This document shows positions 8,183 to 16,800 of a DNA stretch of 64,000 nucleotides, in pieces. Source of the stretch: Lacrimispora xylanolytica (GTDB lineage Bacteria; Bacillota; Clostridia; Lachnospirales; Lachnospiraceae). The DNA is taken from contig NZ_CP113524.1 of assembly GCF_026723765.1 (NCBI RefSeq), positions 744,001 to 808,000 on the forward strand. Direction: 5' to 3'. The position numbers were made by a program, and so were the translations under genes. The stretch's first letter is position 1; each line of letters begins with the position of its first letter. The notes below the pieces were generated by a model. That model made no database searches and was not told where the DNA came from. It was given only the letters and a program-made list of their open reading frames with translations.

Positions 8183-9118
8183 TTAAACAAAGGCATTTTT
8201 TAAGCGATTATATTCTTCCGGAGTGAGAGTCAGCACAGTACCGTGCTTAAAGCCGTAGGGAAAGAAAAAGGATTCATCGCTTCTGATAAAACGGCCGGTT
8301 TTGATGTCATCAGAAACAAATGGAACGTAGCCCTGTTTTTCCTTAATTGTTCCATAAAAATCCAAAAACAGGCACCAGCGGCCATCTTCCCTACGAAATG
8401 CGGTAGGGGCTTCGTACTGGCCCTGTTCCAGCTTTTTCATCTCTTCTAAAAATTCTTTCATAGGAGTGAAGGGACCGGTAATGGACTGGGAATTTAATAA
8501 AATCACGGATTCCGGGTCTGCCTCGCTTTTTACGAAAAGATAATAGCTGCCGTCTTCCTCATACATGGCGGAATCGATAATTCCGATTTCGTTCCTTTCA
8601 TAAAGTACGAACGGAGGCGTGAAATGCTCAAAATCCCTGGTCCTTGTACCATATATTTTCTTAGGGCCATAATTGTTTGAGGCATGGGAAGAAGACCAGT
8701 GGATGATGTATTCCCCTGTTTTAACATCCCTTATAATATCAGGTGCCCATACGCAACCAAAGGGTTCATCCTGAAAGGAAATAAACCTTGGCTCTGACCA
8801 GCGAATCAAATCCGGAGACTGCCAGAGAATCAGCGATCTGCTTCCGTGTCTGCTGACTTCGTCCCAGCTTCCTTTATATTTTGTTTTGAAATTTATGGCT
8901 AGACTTAAATCAGTAGCCAGAATCAGGTATGTTCCGTCTTCCTTTCGTAAAATGGTAAAATCCCTGACGCCCTGTTCCCCAATGGTGCTGGTGAGAATAG
9001 GCTCGCCTTTGTTTAACTCTTCCCAGTGAAAGCCATCACGGCTTAATGTAAAGTATACCTGTTCTCCATCCGGGGTATCCTTTTCTTTAAAATGAACAAA
9101 TAAATATGCCTGATTCAT
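8183..9118 (-). CDS. Glycoside hydrolase family 43-like protein
   Basis: Five-bladed beta-propeller glycosidase of the GH43-type clan, 311 aa, cytoplasmic (no signal peptide). Visible blocks are VRDFTILR near residue 65 (catalytic base region), GCVWAPDI (the WAPD block), IIDSAMYEEDGSYYLF (the pKa-modulating Asp region) and QYEAPTAFR (general acid Glu). The family acts on arabinose- or xylose-containing oligosaccharides, which agrees with the arabinose operon 20 kb away, but the substrate cannot be read from sequence. GAGGA five bases before the ATG at 9118 fixes the start rather than the longer frame to 9130. Confidence 0.8.
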   Translation of the reverse strand: MNQAYLFVHFKEKDTPDGEQVYFTLSRDGFHWEELNKGEPILTSTIGEQGVRDFTILRKEDGTYLILATDLSLAINFKTKYKGSWDEVSRHGSRSLILWQSPDLIRWSEPRFISFQDEPFGCVWAPDIIRDVKTGEYIIHWSSSHASNNYGPKKIYGTRTRDFEHFTPPFVLYERNEIGIIDSAMYEEDGSYYLFVKSEADPESVILLNSQSITGPFTPMKEFLEEMKKLEQGQYEAPTAFRREDGRWCLFLDFYGTIKEKQGYVPFVSDDIKTGRFIRSDESFFFPYGFKHGTVLTLTPEEYNRLKNAFV

Positions 9119-9187
9119 ACATTTCCTCACTTTTATAGTTTCTTTTTATCATAACACTTGTGAGATGGCCAGGCAAGTTGTTGCAAT

Positions 9188-9230
9188 AAAAAGCAGCAGC
9201 CCCGGAGAGTGCCGAGGGCTGCTGCTTTTT
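9188..9230 (-). terminator. Bidirectional-type terminator of the cell-wall-binding gene
   Basis: Perfect 15-bp inverted repeat (AAAAAGCAGCAGCCC and its complement) with a 13-base loop, T-rich on both strands. It lies just beyond the stop codon of the minus-strand cell-wall-binding gene. Confidence 0.9.
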
Positions 9231-9239
9231 GGCTATTAG

Positions 9240-10667
9240 TTATTTAATTTTGTCGTAACTGGACTCTTTGATAGTTCCGTCACTGTTGGTCTTGTAGTAC
9301 TTACCATCGCCATCCTGGATGTTAGTCTTGTTCTTTGCAAGCTTTCCGCTGGTATTTACTAAGTATTCTTTATCATTGAATTGGATGACTTTGTACTTAT
9401 CATCCTTGTCAGCCTTTAAGAGACGACCCTGGATGTAGATGCTGTCATCGTTGATGCCGTTGTAGCCAGCACCCTTGTTGCTTCCGGATTTACGGAAGTT
9501 GTAGGTGTACTTCTCGCCATCAATATCAATTGTGGTCTTGCCGGTAGTCATAGCACCCTCTTTTGGAGAGTTTCCGAAGTAGTAAACTTCGCCTTCATCG
9601 CCAACTGCTGGGAAATCAGCCTCTGTTTCGATTTCATCGTAGGAAGTAATGTTTCTGCTGGAATCGAAGGACAGCTTGTAAAGGCCGTTTAACATTTCAC
9701 CCTTTTCGTTGAATGCATATCTTAAACCGTTGATGGTCTTGATCTGGCTGGTTACTAAGTCTCCGTTGGAGTTAGCAAAGAACCAGTACTCATCGCCGTT
9801 CTCATGTGCTTCTGCATCGATGGTTTCGCTAGGAACTGTTTTGAACCAGCCCTTAGCAAGCCATGACTGCTCTGGAAGGTTGTAATACTGACTTCCGTTG
9901 CTTGCAGATGCAGGAGTTGCCTTCTCATACCACTCAGATTCAGCAGCACCGTACTCGTTGAAGCGGTACTTACGTCCGTTGATGGTCTTGGAAGTATCTT
10001 TCATCTTCTTGCCGTTGGAACCAAAGTAGAACCAGTATTTTCCGTCAAAGTTCTCTTTTGTGTTGTCATCATCGGTAACTTCGATGGACTTCCATGCGTT
10101 GGTTGTTTTTGCACCGTCGTTAGCTGCGCCTAAGAAATAGGTTGCTTCTTTCCATGCATCATCACCAGTCACACGAGTTGCATCTTCATTTACCCAGCCA
10201 AAGAGCATTCTGCCTTCGGAATCGAATGCATAGTCATGAACATCGCCATTAGCAACTTTAACTGACTTGAAGGTTGTCTTACCGGAAGTGGTTGTCTTGT
10301 AAGCTTTACCGTTGCTTCCGAAGTAATACCAATATGTGTCCTGAGCATCATCGCTGTCATCATCTTCAGTAGAAGCAAGCTCACGCCACTCGTTGGTTAC
10401 CATTGCACCTACGGAGTTTACATAGTAGTAATTACCATCAGACTCGATGAGCTCGTTGGTCTTCATCTGACCATCCTCATCAAGGTAGAACCAGCTGTCT
10501 CCAGATTTCTTCCAGCTGTCAGTGGCAAGATCGCCATCATTGTTGTAATAAACCCAAGAATTGTTCTCCTCGGTCCAGCCCTGAGCGGCGAAAGATGTCA
10601 TTGAGGCACCTATGGTAAAAAGCGCAGCCGCGCAAGGTACAATCCATTTCAGTTTCTGTTTTCTCAT
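9240..10667 (-). CDS. Secreted protein with cell-wall-binding (choline-binding-like) repeats
   Basis: Exported protein of 475 aa. The N-terminus MRKQKLKWIVPCAAALF is followed by a hydrophobic stretch and cleavage around SFAAQ, a clear signal peptide. The mature part is almost entirely cell-wall-binding repeats (for example SWVYYNNDGDLATDSWKK, SWFYLDEDGQMKTNE, KYWFYFGSNGKKMKD, EYWFFANSNGDLVTS), roughly eight to ten units of about 20 residues in degenerate form. No catalytic domain is seen, so it is probably a surface-attached structural or adhesive protein. AAAGGAG eight bases before the ATG at 10667 sets the start; the frame extends to 10754 but that overlaps the promoter. Expression is probably governed by the MerR-type promoter upstream. 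Confidence 0.85.
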   Translation of the reverse strand: MRKQKLKWIVPCAAALFTIGASMTSFAAQGWTEENNSWVYYNNDGDLATDSWKKSGDSWFYLDEDGQMKTNELIESDGNYYYVNSVGAMVTNEWRELASTEDDDSDDAQDTYWYYFGSNGKAYKTTTSGKTTFKSVKVANGDVHDYAFDSEGRMLFGWVNEDATRVTGDDAWKEATYFLGAANDGAKTTNAWKSIEVTDDDNTKENFDGKYWFYFGSNGKKMKDTSKTINGRKYRFNEYGAAESEWYEKATPASASNGSQYYNLPEQSWLAKGWFKTVPSETIDAEAHENGDEYWFFANSNGDLVTSQIKTINGLRYAFNEKGEMLNGLYKLSFDSSRNITSYDEIETEADFPAVGDEGEVYYFGNSPKEGAMTTGKTTIDIDGEKYTYNFRKSGSNKGAGYNGINDDSIYIQGRLLKADKDDKYKVIQFNDKEYLVNTSGKLAKNKTNIQDGDGKYYKTNSDGTIKESSYDKIK

Positions 10668-10723
10668 ATTCAATCTCCTTTCATAACTCCTGTTGTTTTC
10701 CAGCGTCGTTCGCTGATGATGTG

Positions 10724-10754
10724 ACTTTAAACCATGGAGTAGGTCCAAGGTCAA
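10724..10754 (-). promoter_or_regulatory. MerR-type promoter with 19-bp spacer and dyad operator
   Basis: On the minus strand: TTGACC (-35, 10754-10749), 19-bp spacer, TAAAGT (-10, 10729-10724). The spacer holds the dyad ACCTTGGA-N5-TCCATGGT (7 of 8 positions symmetric). An over-long spacer with a central dyad is the hallmark of promoters activated by MerR-family regulators. No MerR gene is in the window. It drives the secreted cell-wall-binding gene. Confidence 0.7.
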
Positions 10755-10852
10755 GCCAAGTAAAAAAGGCGTAAGAATGCGTAAGAAATGAGCAAATATT
10801 TAATAATTTTGTAACATTTCCGTTTATTGGTAATAGGGAGATTTTAAGAGTT

Positions 10853-10927
10853 ATGAAGAAATGTCCATTTTACCGTAAAAACTCCTGGTATGGTCATTAT
10901 TGGCTGAAAGAAAGATTGGAAAATTAA
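10853..10927 (+). CDS. Possible 24-residue peptide gene
   Basis: ATG-started frame (peptide begins MKKCPFYRKNSWYG) with GGGAG about 12 bases upstream and a weak TTGTAA-16-TAATAG promoter-like pair before it, followed directly by a hairpin (10934-10955). The peptide is basic and aromatic-rich. Nothing else supports it as a gene. The rest of the 10668-11056 gap contains the MerR-type promoter and the hairpin. Confidence 0.25.
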   Translation: MKKCPFYRKNSWYGHYWLKERLEN

Positions 10928-10933
10928 AGAAAA

Positions 10934-10955
10934 AAAGACAGGAAATCCTGCCTTT
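10934..10955 (-). terminator. Small hairpin with U-tract on the minus strand
   Basis: AAAGACAGG/CCTGCCTTT with a four-base loop. On the minus strand all nine pairs form (one G-U) and seven T follow. On the plus strand there is one mismatch and a poor T-tract. No minus-strand gene is seen upstream of it, so its role is unclear. Confidence 0.45.
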
Positions 10956-11056
10956 CATGTATATATAATACCATAAAAATGACTTTTTTTCAAGACTTGT
11001 AATTATACCGTAGTAAGAGTAAACTTGGGATTTATAAATGAGGAAGGAGATTTATT

Positions 11057-11512
11057 ATGGGCGATGAACAATGGATTTTGGCAATGAACCATACACAGAT
11101 AGCAGCTTTAAAGGCAACAAATGAGTATACGGCAAAATTTGGACTTGTGTTAAGCGACGAAGATACCGCACTTTTATTAAATGAACGAAGTGAGGTGCTT
11201 AAAAAAGAGCGACGGGTAGAATTTGGAGAAGGGATATTGCCGAAACTTGCATTTGCATTTTGTGATTCGCCCTATATCCAGCAAGACAACTACGTGGAAA
11301 CTCTGGCAAGGCTTCAGGAGATCTTCTATTTCTATAAAAATGAATCCCTGGATGAATTTACGGACGATGAACTGGTGGAGGCAATGAAGGAGCTGTTTGA
11401 CGGGTCATGTCAGGGATCCCTTGATTATATGGAGGATACAGGACTTCAAATTCTGGCGAAAAAAGCACGGTTTGGAACCTGTTTTGATGAGGCGGAGGAA
11501 GATGAATATTAA
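11057..11512 (+). CDS. DUF6323 family protein
   Basis: Acidic cytoplasmic protein of 151 aa, recognised as the DUF6323 type that is commonly paired with a DUF6179 gene in Clostridia. It begins GDEQWILAMNHTQIAALKATN and ends in an acidic tail (EAEEDEY). No catalytic motif or membrane segment is visible. AGGAAGGAGA upstream of the ATG is a good Shine-Dalgarno. It overlaps the start of the DUF6179 gene by 11 bases, so the two products are probably translationally coupled and may work together. Function unknown. Confidence 0.75.
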   Translation: MGDEQWILAMNHTQIAALKATNEYTAKFGLVLSDEDTALLLNERSEVLKKERRVEFGEGILPKLAFAFCDSPYIQQDNYVETLARLQEIFYFYKNESLDEFTDDELVEAMKELFDGSCQGSLDYMEDTGLQILAKKARFGTCFDEAEEDEY

Positions 11513-12353
11513 TACGGAAGACATTTTGCCTCTCATGGGGGAGCTTGCAGCAAAATACACATCAAAGGAGAGCACCTCTATTACCTATGAAAAGGCCAGT
11601 CAGCTTATGGAAGCAATCTTATACTGCATTCGTGAATATGAGGATCATCAGCCGGAAGGAGAGGAGATATTAGCCGTTGATCATAATATGGACGTAAAAA
11701 CGGCTTACCAGCTGGGATATGAGCGGGTTCTTAGAAAGGTAAAGGATACCCAAAAGCAATACAATGAGATGATAGAAAATTTTCGTTCCTATGGGAACCG
11801 TTGCTATTATGATACCTTTGTAAAAGGAATCCCAGGCTTCTTTCTCTATTATGATCCTCGTTTTCAGCCTCAGAATCATATTCTCACTCTGGATTATCCG
11901 GTGTTATCTTCTATAGAAGGTTTATGCGGGGCAGATGCAATGAAAGTTTATGTTAACTCCGGTTATTTGGAACAAATATTTCTTAAGTCTATTCCAGAGG
12001 AATACGTAAGACACGTATTAAAGGCATACTCCGGGGATTGCGATGACTTAATCATTAATTTGGCTGCAATTACTGAAAGAAATCTTTTGGGAGGGTGGAT
12101 TGCTGGAAAACAAATAAATACCAGAGGATATACAGAAAAAGAACGGAAGCGGGTGTATGCATTTGTAAATCAAACTTCCAGAGAAACGATAGAGGCAGTA
12201 TGTAAAGAAGGTATTCTAAAACTCATCCATTATTTATCTCCAGGGAATATGGAGCTTGTAAAATATCTGATGCTTGATATTCCTGATTTTAGCTTTGAAC
12301 TGAAGAACGCGGCAGAGCATGGGCACCTTGAGTCTGTGCTGGCTGTTAAATAA
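11502..12353 (+). CDS. DUF6179 domain protein
   Basis: Protein of 283 aa, mostly helical in appearance, without signal peptide or obvious catalytic motif. The N-terminal block (ILPLMGELAAKYTSKESTS, then ITYEKASQLMEAILYCI) is what I associate with DUF6179. The reading frame is open back to 11397, but GGCGGAGGA just before the ATG at 11502 and coupling to the preceding gene make that the likely start. The C-terminal part (GNMELVKYLMLDIPDFSFEL) hints at a helical-repeat fold. Function unknown; partner of the upstream DUF6323 gene by conserved adjacency. Confidence 0.7.
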   Translation: MNINTEDILPLMGELAAKYTSKESTSITYEKASQLMEAILYCIREYEDHQPEGEEILAVDHNMDVKTAYQLGYERVLRKVKDTQKQYNEMIENFRSYGNRCYYDTFVKGIPGFFLYYDPRFQPQNHILTLDYPVLSSIEGLCGADAMKVYVNSGYLEQIFLKSIPEEYVRHVLKAYSGDCDDLIINLAAITERNLLGGWIAGKQINTRGYTEKERKRVYAFVNQTSRETIEAVCKEGILKLIHYLSPGNMELVKYLMLDIPDFSFELKNAAEHGHLESVLAVK

Positions 12354-12392
12354 AAGGCATTCCTCTTCCCAGGGAAAATTTGTTCTTATAAG

Positions 12393-12421
12393 TTGACTTA
12401 TTTTTCTCTTTTTGCTATGCT
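12393..12421 (+). promoter_or_regulatory. Promoter of the drug-exporter leader
   Basis: TTGACT (12393-12398), 17-bp spacer, TATGCT (12416-12421). Predicted transcription start is about 12428, giving a 130-base leader before the exporter gene. Confidence 0.75.
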
Positions 12422-12443
12422 AGGGTACAACGGAGGGTATGCG

Positions 12444-12458
12444 ATGTGTACTGGATAA
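12444..12458 (+). CDS. Candidate four-codon leader peptide (MCTG)
   Basis: ATG-TGT-ACT-GGA-TAA, preceded at six bases by GGAGGG. The stop codon lies inside the 5' arm of the downstream terminator stem, so a ribosome paused on this frame would block hairpin formation. An overlapping ATG at 12439 opens a 21-codon frame running through the hairpin, but its spacing to GGAGGG is only one base. Inferred regulatory leader, not a functional peptide in itself. Confidence 0.45.
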   Translation: MCTG

Positions 12459-12500
12459 GTTACCAATTTTAAGGTTGGTGGCTTATCCTTTTTTTATTTT
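12453..12500 (+). terminator. Attenuator-type terminator in the leader
   Basis: Stem of 14 bp (12453-12466 with 12475-12488, two G-U pairs), eight-base loop and a T-rich tail to 12500. It sits between promoter and gene, so it must be read through for the exporter to be made. Confidence 0.85.
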
Positions 12501-12557
12501 ATAGGAAAGCATATACATACGCCCTCTTTAATCAATTAACAACAGGAGGATTTTATT

Positions 12558-13802
12558 TTGAAACAGGATGTAATACAATCGGGCAAAAAAGCAGTGCTAT
12601 TGGTACCACAAAAATATCTTGGGCTCAAGGGGCTTATTTTCTTTATTACATTAATGGCAATGTTTATACCGCTGTCAATTGATCTGTATCTGCCGGCTAT
12701 GCCTACCATGATGACTTATTTTAATACCACATCGGCTATGGTGAATTTAACGCTGGTCGCCTTTTATTTCTTCTTTGCAGCTGGAATTATTTTGTTTGGA
12801 CCGTTAAGTGATAAGTACGGCAGAAAAATGATACTGATTACATCGTTAAGTCTGTATACAGCTGGCAGTGTGGCCTGTGCCTTATCACCCTCGATTGAGC
12901 AATTGATTTTATTTCGAGTATTTCAGTCCTTAGGTGCAGGTGGTGTCATGGCAATCTCAACAGCATTGGTCAAAGATTGTTTTTCGGGAAAGATTAAAAG
13001 CAAGGTACTTGCGGCTGTTCAGGCCATGGGAGTCCTTGCACCTATGATAGCTCCCATTGCAGGAGCCGCAATTTTGAGGGTTGCCGATTGGAGAGAAGCT
13101 TTTTGGATTTTGGCAATAATCGGTGCTTTAACGTTAAGTGTTACGCTTCTTTTCCAGGAGTCTTTACCAAAGTCAGAACGCTATAAGGGAAGTCTTGGGG
13201 GTTCTTTGGTACGCCTTTTCGTTGTAGGAAAGAATGTGGGATTCAGTACTTTTTTATTTGTAGCAGCAATGATGGCAGCTCCATATATGGCGTATGTGAC
13301 TCTTTCGTCCTATATTTATCAGGAATTTTTTTCTTTGGATGCCCAGACATACAGCTTCTTTTTTGCAGTTAACTCCGGGTTGGCTGTTTTAGGTCCGGTT
13401 ATTTATATTCGCACCATAGGAAAGATATCTCCAAGAAGGTTTACCTGGTGTTGTTTTTTAGTAGCATTGGCGAGCGGAATGGGGGTACTTTTTCTGGGAA
13501 GCCTTTCTCCGTTCCTGTTTCTTTTTACTTATCTGCCTTTTACTTTAGTGGAGGGAGCTATACGTCCCTTCAGCACCAATATTTTACTGGATCAGGTGAG
13601 TGAGGATGTTGGTTCTGCCTCTTCCTTGATCAATGCGGTTCACACAATCTTAGGCAGCGCAGGTATGGCTTTGGGTTCCTTAGCCTGGGGCAATATGATA
13701 CATGGATTGGGATTGATTATGGTTGGAGCAACGTTAACTGTAATTGTTATTTGGGGAGTTTTCTTACAGAGTAAAATAACAATAAAAGGCTTAAAGGAAT
13801 AA
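12558..13802 (+). CDS. Bcr/CflA-family multidrug efflux MFS transporter
   Basis: Major facilitator, 414 aa, about 12 membrane helices, proton-driven drug exporter of the DHA1 group. Recognisable features are the TM1 motif PLSIDLYLPAMPTM and the loop 2-3 motif A GPLSDKYGRKM, both typical of Bcr/CflA members, and motif B-like LILFRVFQSLGAGG. The start is TTG at 12558, with AGGAGG eight bases before it. The gene stands alone behind a leader with promoter, short frame and terminator, pointing to inducible expression, perhaps by a ribosome-targeting drug. Substrate unknown. Confidence 0.88.
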   Translation: MKQDVIQSGKKAVLLVPQKYLGLKGLIFFITLMAMFIPLSIDLYLPAMPTMMTYFNTTSAMVNLTLVAFYFFFAAGIILFGPLSDKYGRKMILITSLSLYTAGSVACALSPSIEQLILFRVFQSLGAGGVMAISTALVKDCFSGKIKSKVLAAVQAMGVLAPMIAPIAGAAILRVADWREAFWILAIIGALTLSVTLLFQESLPKSERYKGSLGGSLVRLFVVGKNVGFSTFLFVAAMMAAPYMAYVTLSSYIYQEFFSLDAQTYSFFFAVNSGLAVLGPVIYIRTIGKISPRRFTWCCFLVALASGMGVLFLGSLSPFLFLFTYLPFTLVEGAIRPFSTNILLDQVSEDVGSASSLINAVHTILGSAGMALGSLAWGNMIHGLGLIMVGATLTVIVIWGVFLQSKITIKGLKE

Positions 13803-13809
13803 AAAATGA

Positions 13810-13855
13810 AAGCGGCAGGCAAAACACGAAACTCACCATGTTTTGCCTGCCGCTT
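13810..13855 (-). terminator. Terminator between MFS gene and the CoA-dehydratase activase
   Basis: Perfect 17-bp inverted repeat (13810-13826, 13839-13855) with 12-base loop. The T-tract is on the minus-strand side, so it chiefly ends the activase transcript, though it may also block the converging exporter transcript. Confidence 0.85.
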
Positions 13856-13874
13856 ACTTATGTCTAAATATGAC

Positions 13875-16800
13875 CTATTGTTCTTTTATAAGATTTTTCT
13901 GAGCAGTAGAAAGCATCAGCTTAATACGGTTCAACTGGTTTACTTCACTTGCACCGGGGTCATAGTCAACGGCTATAATATTGGAATCCGGATACGTTTT
14001 CCGAAGTTCCTTGATTACACCTTTTCCTACAATGTGGTTCGGAAGACAACCGAATGGCTGAGTACATACGATGTTGTTGGTTCCAGTATGAATCAGCTCC
14101 AGCATCTCACCGGTTAAGAACCAGCCTTCTCCCGTCTGGTTGCCGATGGAAACAAAGTCCTTGGCCATATCTGCCAGATTGCCGATATGGGAAGGTGCCG
14201 TGAAATGACGGCTCTTTTCCAGTTCCTTCTTCGCAGTTCTGCGGAAGAATTCCAAGAGAGAGATTCCCATATTAGAGAGAGCAGCGGTAGATTTCTTTCC
14301 GCCCAGGTTCTCAGCTTTGAAGTTATTGTTATAGAAGCAGTATAAAAGGAAATCCATTAAATCAGGCATAACTGCCTCGGCACCCTCTGCCTCCAGAAGC
14401 TCTACGATGTTATTATTGGCAAGAGGAGAAAACTTAACAAGAATCTCTCCAACCACGCCTACCTTCGGTTTCTTTCCAGGGTTTCTCTCCAGCTTATCAA
14501 AGTCACGGATAATTCCCCTGATGTTACGGGAGAAGGTTATCATATCTGCGGACTTCTTTGATAAGGACTGGATACAGCGCTCTTTCCATCTTTCGTGCAG
14601 GGAATTGGCTGAGCCAGGAATCTTCTCATATGGTCTTGTGGCATAAACAACTCTCATGAATACGTCGCCGTACACCACAGCCTGCATGGCCTTGGTCAGC
14701 ATAGGCAGTGAGATCTTAAAGCCTGGATTGGTCTCCATGTTGTTGGCGTTTACCGAAATAACAGGAATCTGTCCCATGCCGGAACGCTCCAAAGCTCTTC
14801 GTATAAATCCAATGTAGTTGGAAGCCCGGCATCCGCCGCCGGTCTGGCTCATGAAAATGGCGGTACGGTTTAAATCGTAATTACCGGATAATAACGCATC
14901 CATAATCTGTCCCACTACAATGAGAGAGGGGTAGCAGGCATCGTTATTCACGTATTTAAGCCCTGTATCAACCGCGGTACGGTTATGATTCTGAAGGACC
15001 TCAATCTTGTAGCCAAAGGCACGAATCGCTGGTTCAATTAAGTCAAAGTGAATGGGTGACATCTGAGGACAAAGTATGGTGTATTCCTCTTTCATTTCCT
15101 TGGTAAACATGACACGGTTATAGGAGCTTGATACCACATTCTGCTCATAATGCTCTTTATCACGTACTTTTAAGGCTGCAATCAGGGATCGGATTCGGAT
15201 TCTTGCTGCACCTAAGTTGTTGACTTCATCGATCTTTAAAATGGTATAGATTTTACCGGACCCAGTAAGGATATCATTGACCTGGTCTGCGGTTACGGCA
15301 TCTAAGCCGCAGCCAAAGGAGGTAAGCTGAATTAAATCCAGATTGCGCTCCCGTTTTACCAGGCTGGCTGCCTTATATAGTCTGGTGTGGTACATCCACT
15401 GGTCAGTAACCATCATAGGCCGTTCGATTTCAGCCAGATGGGAAATGGAATCCTCTGTAAGAACTGCAAAGCCAAAGGAGGTAATGAGTTCAGGAATTCC
15501 GTGATTGATCTCAGGATCCACGTGGTATGGGCGACCGGCCAGAACGATTCCGTGGCGGTCATTTTCCTTTAACCATAAAAGGGTCTCTTCTCCCATTCGC
15601 TCAAGGTCAGCCCGTGAAGCCATAAGCTCATCCCAGGCAGCGTGAGCGGCGTCCTTAATCTCTGACGCAGGGATCTGGAACTCTTTTTTAAATACTTCAA
15701 CCAACCGGGAGGTTAAAATCTCTTCGTTGGTAAATGCCATAAATGGATTTAAGAACCGTATTCCTTCCGTCTGGATTCCCTCTACGTTATTTTTGATGTT
15801 CTCTGCATAGGAGGTGACGATCGGACAGTTAAAATGGTTTCCTGCATCAGGAGTCTCATTTCTCTCATAAGGGATGCAGGGGTAAAAAATGGTCTTAATT
15901 CCTTCCCGGATGAGCCATTCCACGTGACCGTGGGCCAGCTTTGCCGGATAACATTCCGATTCGCTTGGTATGGACTCAATACCCAGTTCATAGATATTTC
16001 TGGTGGACTGAGGGGAGACCACGGTGCGGAACTTAAGTTCCCGGAAGAAAATCGCCCAGAAGGGGTAATTCTCATACAGGTTAAGTACTCTTGGAATACC
16101 GATGGTGCCACGCTCTGCCTGCTCTTCCGTAAGAGGATCATAATCAAACATGCGCTGATTCTTGTATTCAAAGAGGTTTGGAACATCACCGGATGCTTTT
16201 TCTTTTCCAAGACCACGTTCACAGCGGTTACCGGAAATAAACTTACGTCCGCCGTCAAAACGGTTTACGGTGAGGACACAGTTGTTGGTACATTTTCTGC
16301 ATCGTGCCATGGAGGTCTCGTAGTGAAGATTTAAAATCTCATCAAGACTAAGCATGGTTGTTTTCTGGGACTCTTCATAACGCTCTCTTGCAATCAGAGC
16401 CGCGCCAAAGGCACCCATGATTCCTGCAATGTCAGGACGAACTGCCTGGCAGCCGGAAATCTGTTCAAAGCTTCGTAAAACGGCATTGTTATAAAACGTA
16501 CCGCCCTGAACCACCACGTGCTTTCCTAAATCGGAAGGAGAGGTGATTTTAATTACTTTAAATAAAGCATTCTTAATAACGGAATAGGCAAGGCCCGCAG
16601 AAATATCAGAAACCTCAGCCCCTTCTTTTTGGGCCTGCTTTACATTGGAATTCATAAATACGGTACATCTGGTTCCAAGATCCGTAGGATTTTCTGCAAA
16701 AAGTGCCTCTGTGGCAAAATCCTGGACCTTGTAATTTAGGGAGTTGGCAAAGGTCTCAATAAAGGAGCCGCATCCGGCGGAACATGCTTCGTTTAACTGA

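Noticed and set aside
10668-10754. Longer N-terminus of the cell-wall-binding protein
   Set aside because: It would put 29 residues before a textbook signal peptide and would overlap the MerR-type promoter.
11397-11501. Longer N-terminus of the DUF6179 protein
   Set aside because: It lies wholly inside the preceding gene, lacks a Shine-Dalgarno, and the ATG at 11502 has a good one.
15782-16334. Long frames on both strands inside the CoA-dehydratase activase gene
   Set aside because: They are shadows of the activase coding sequence, which is strongly conserved in its own frame.
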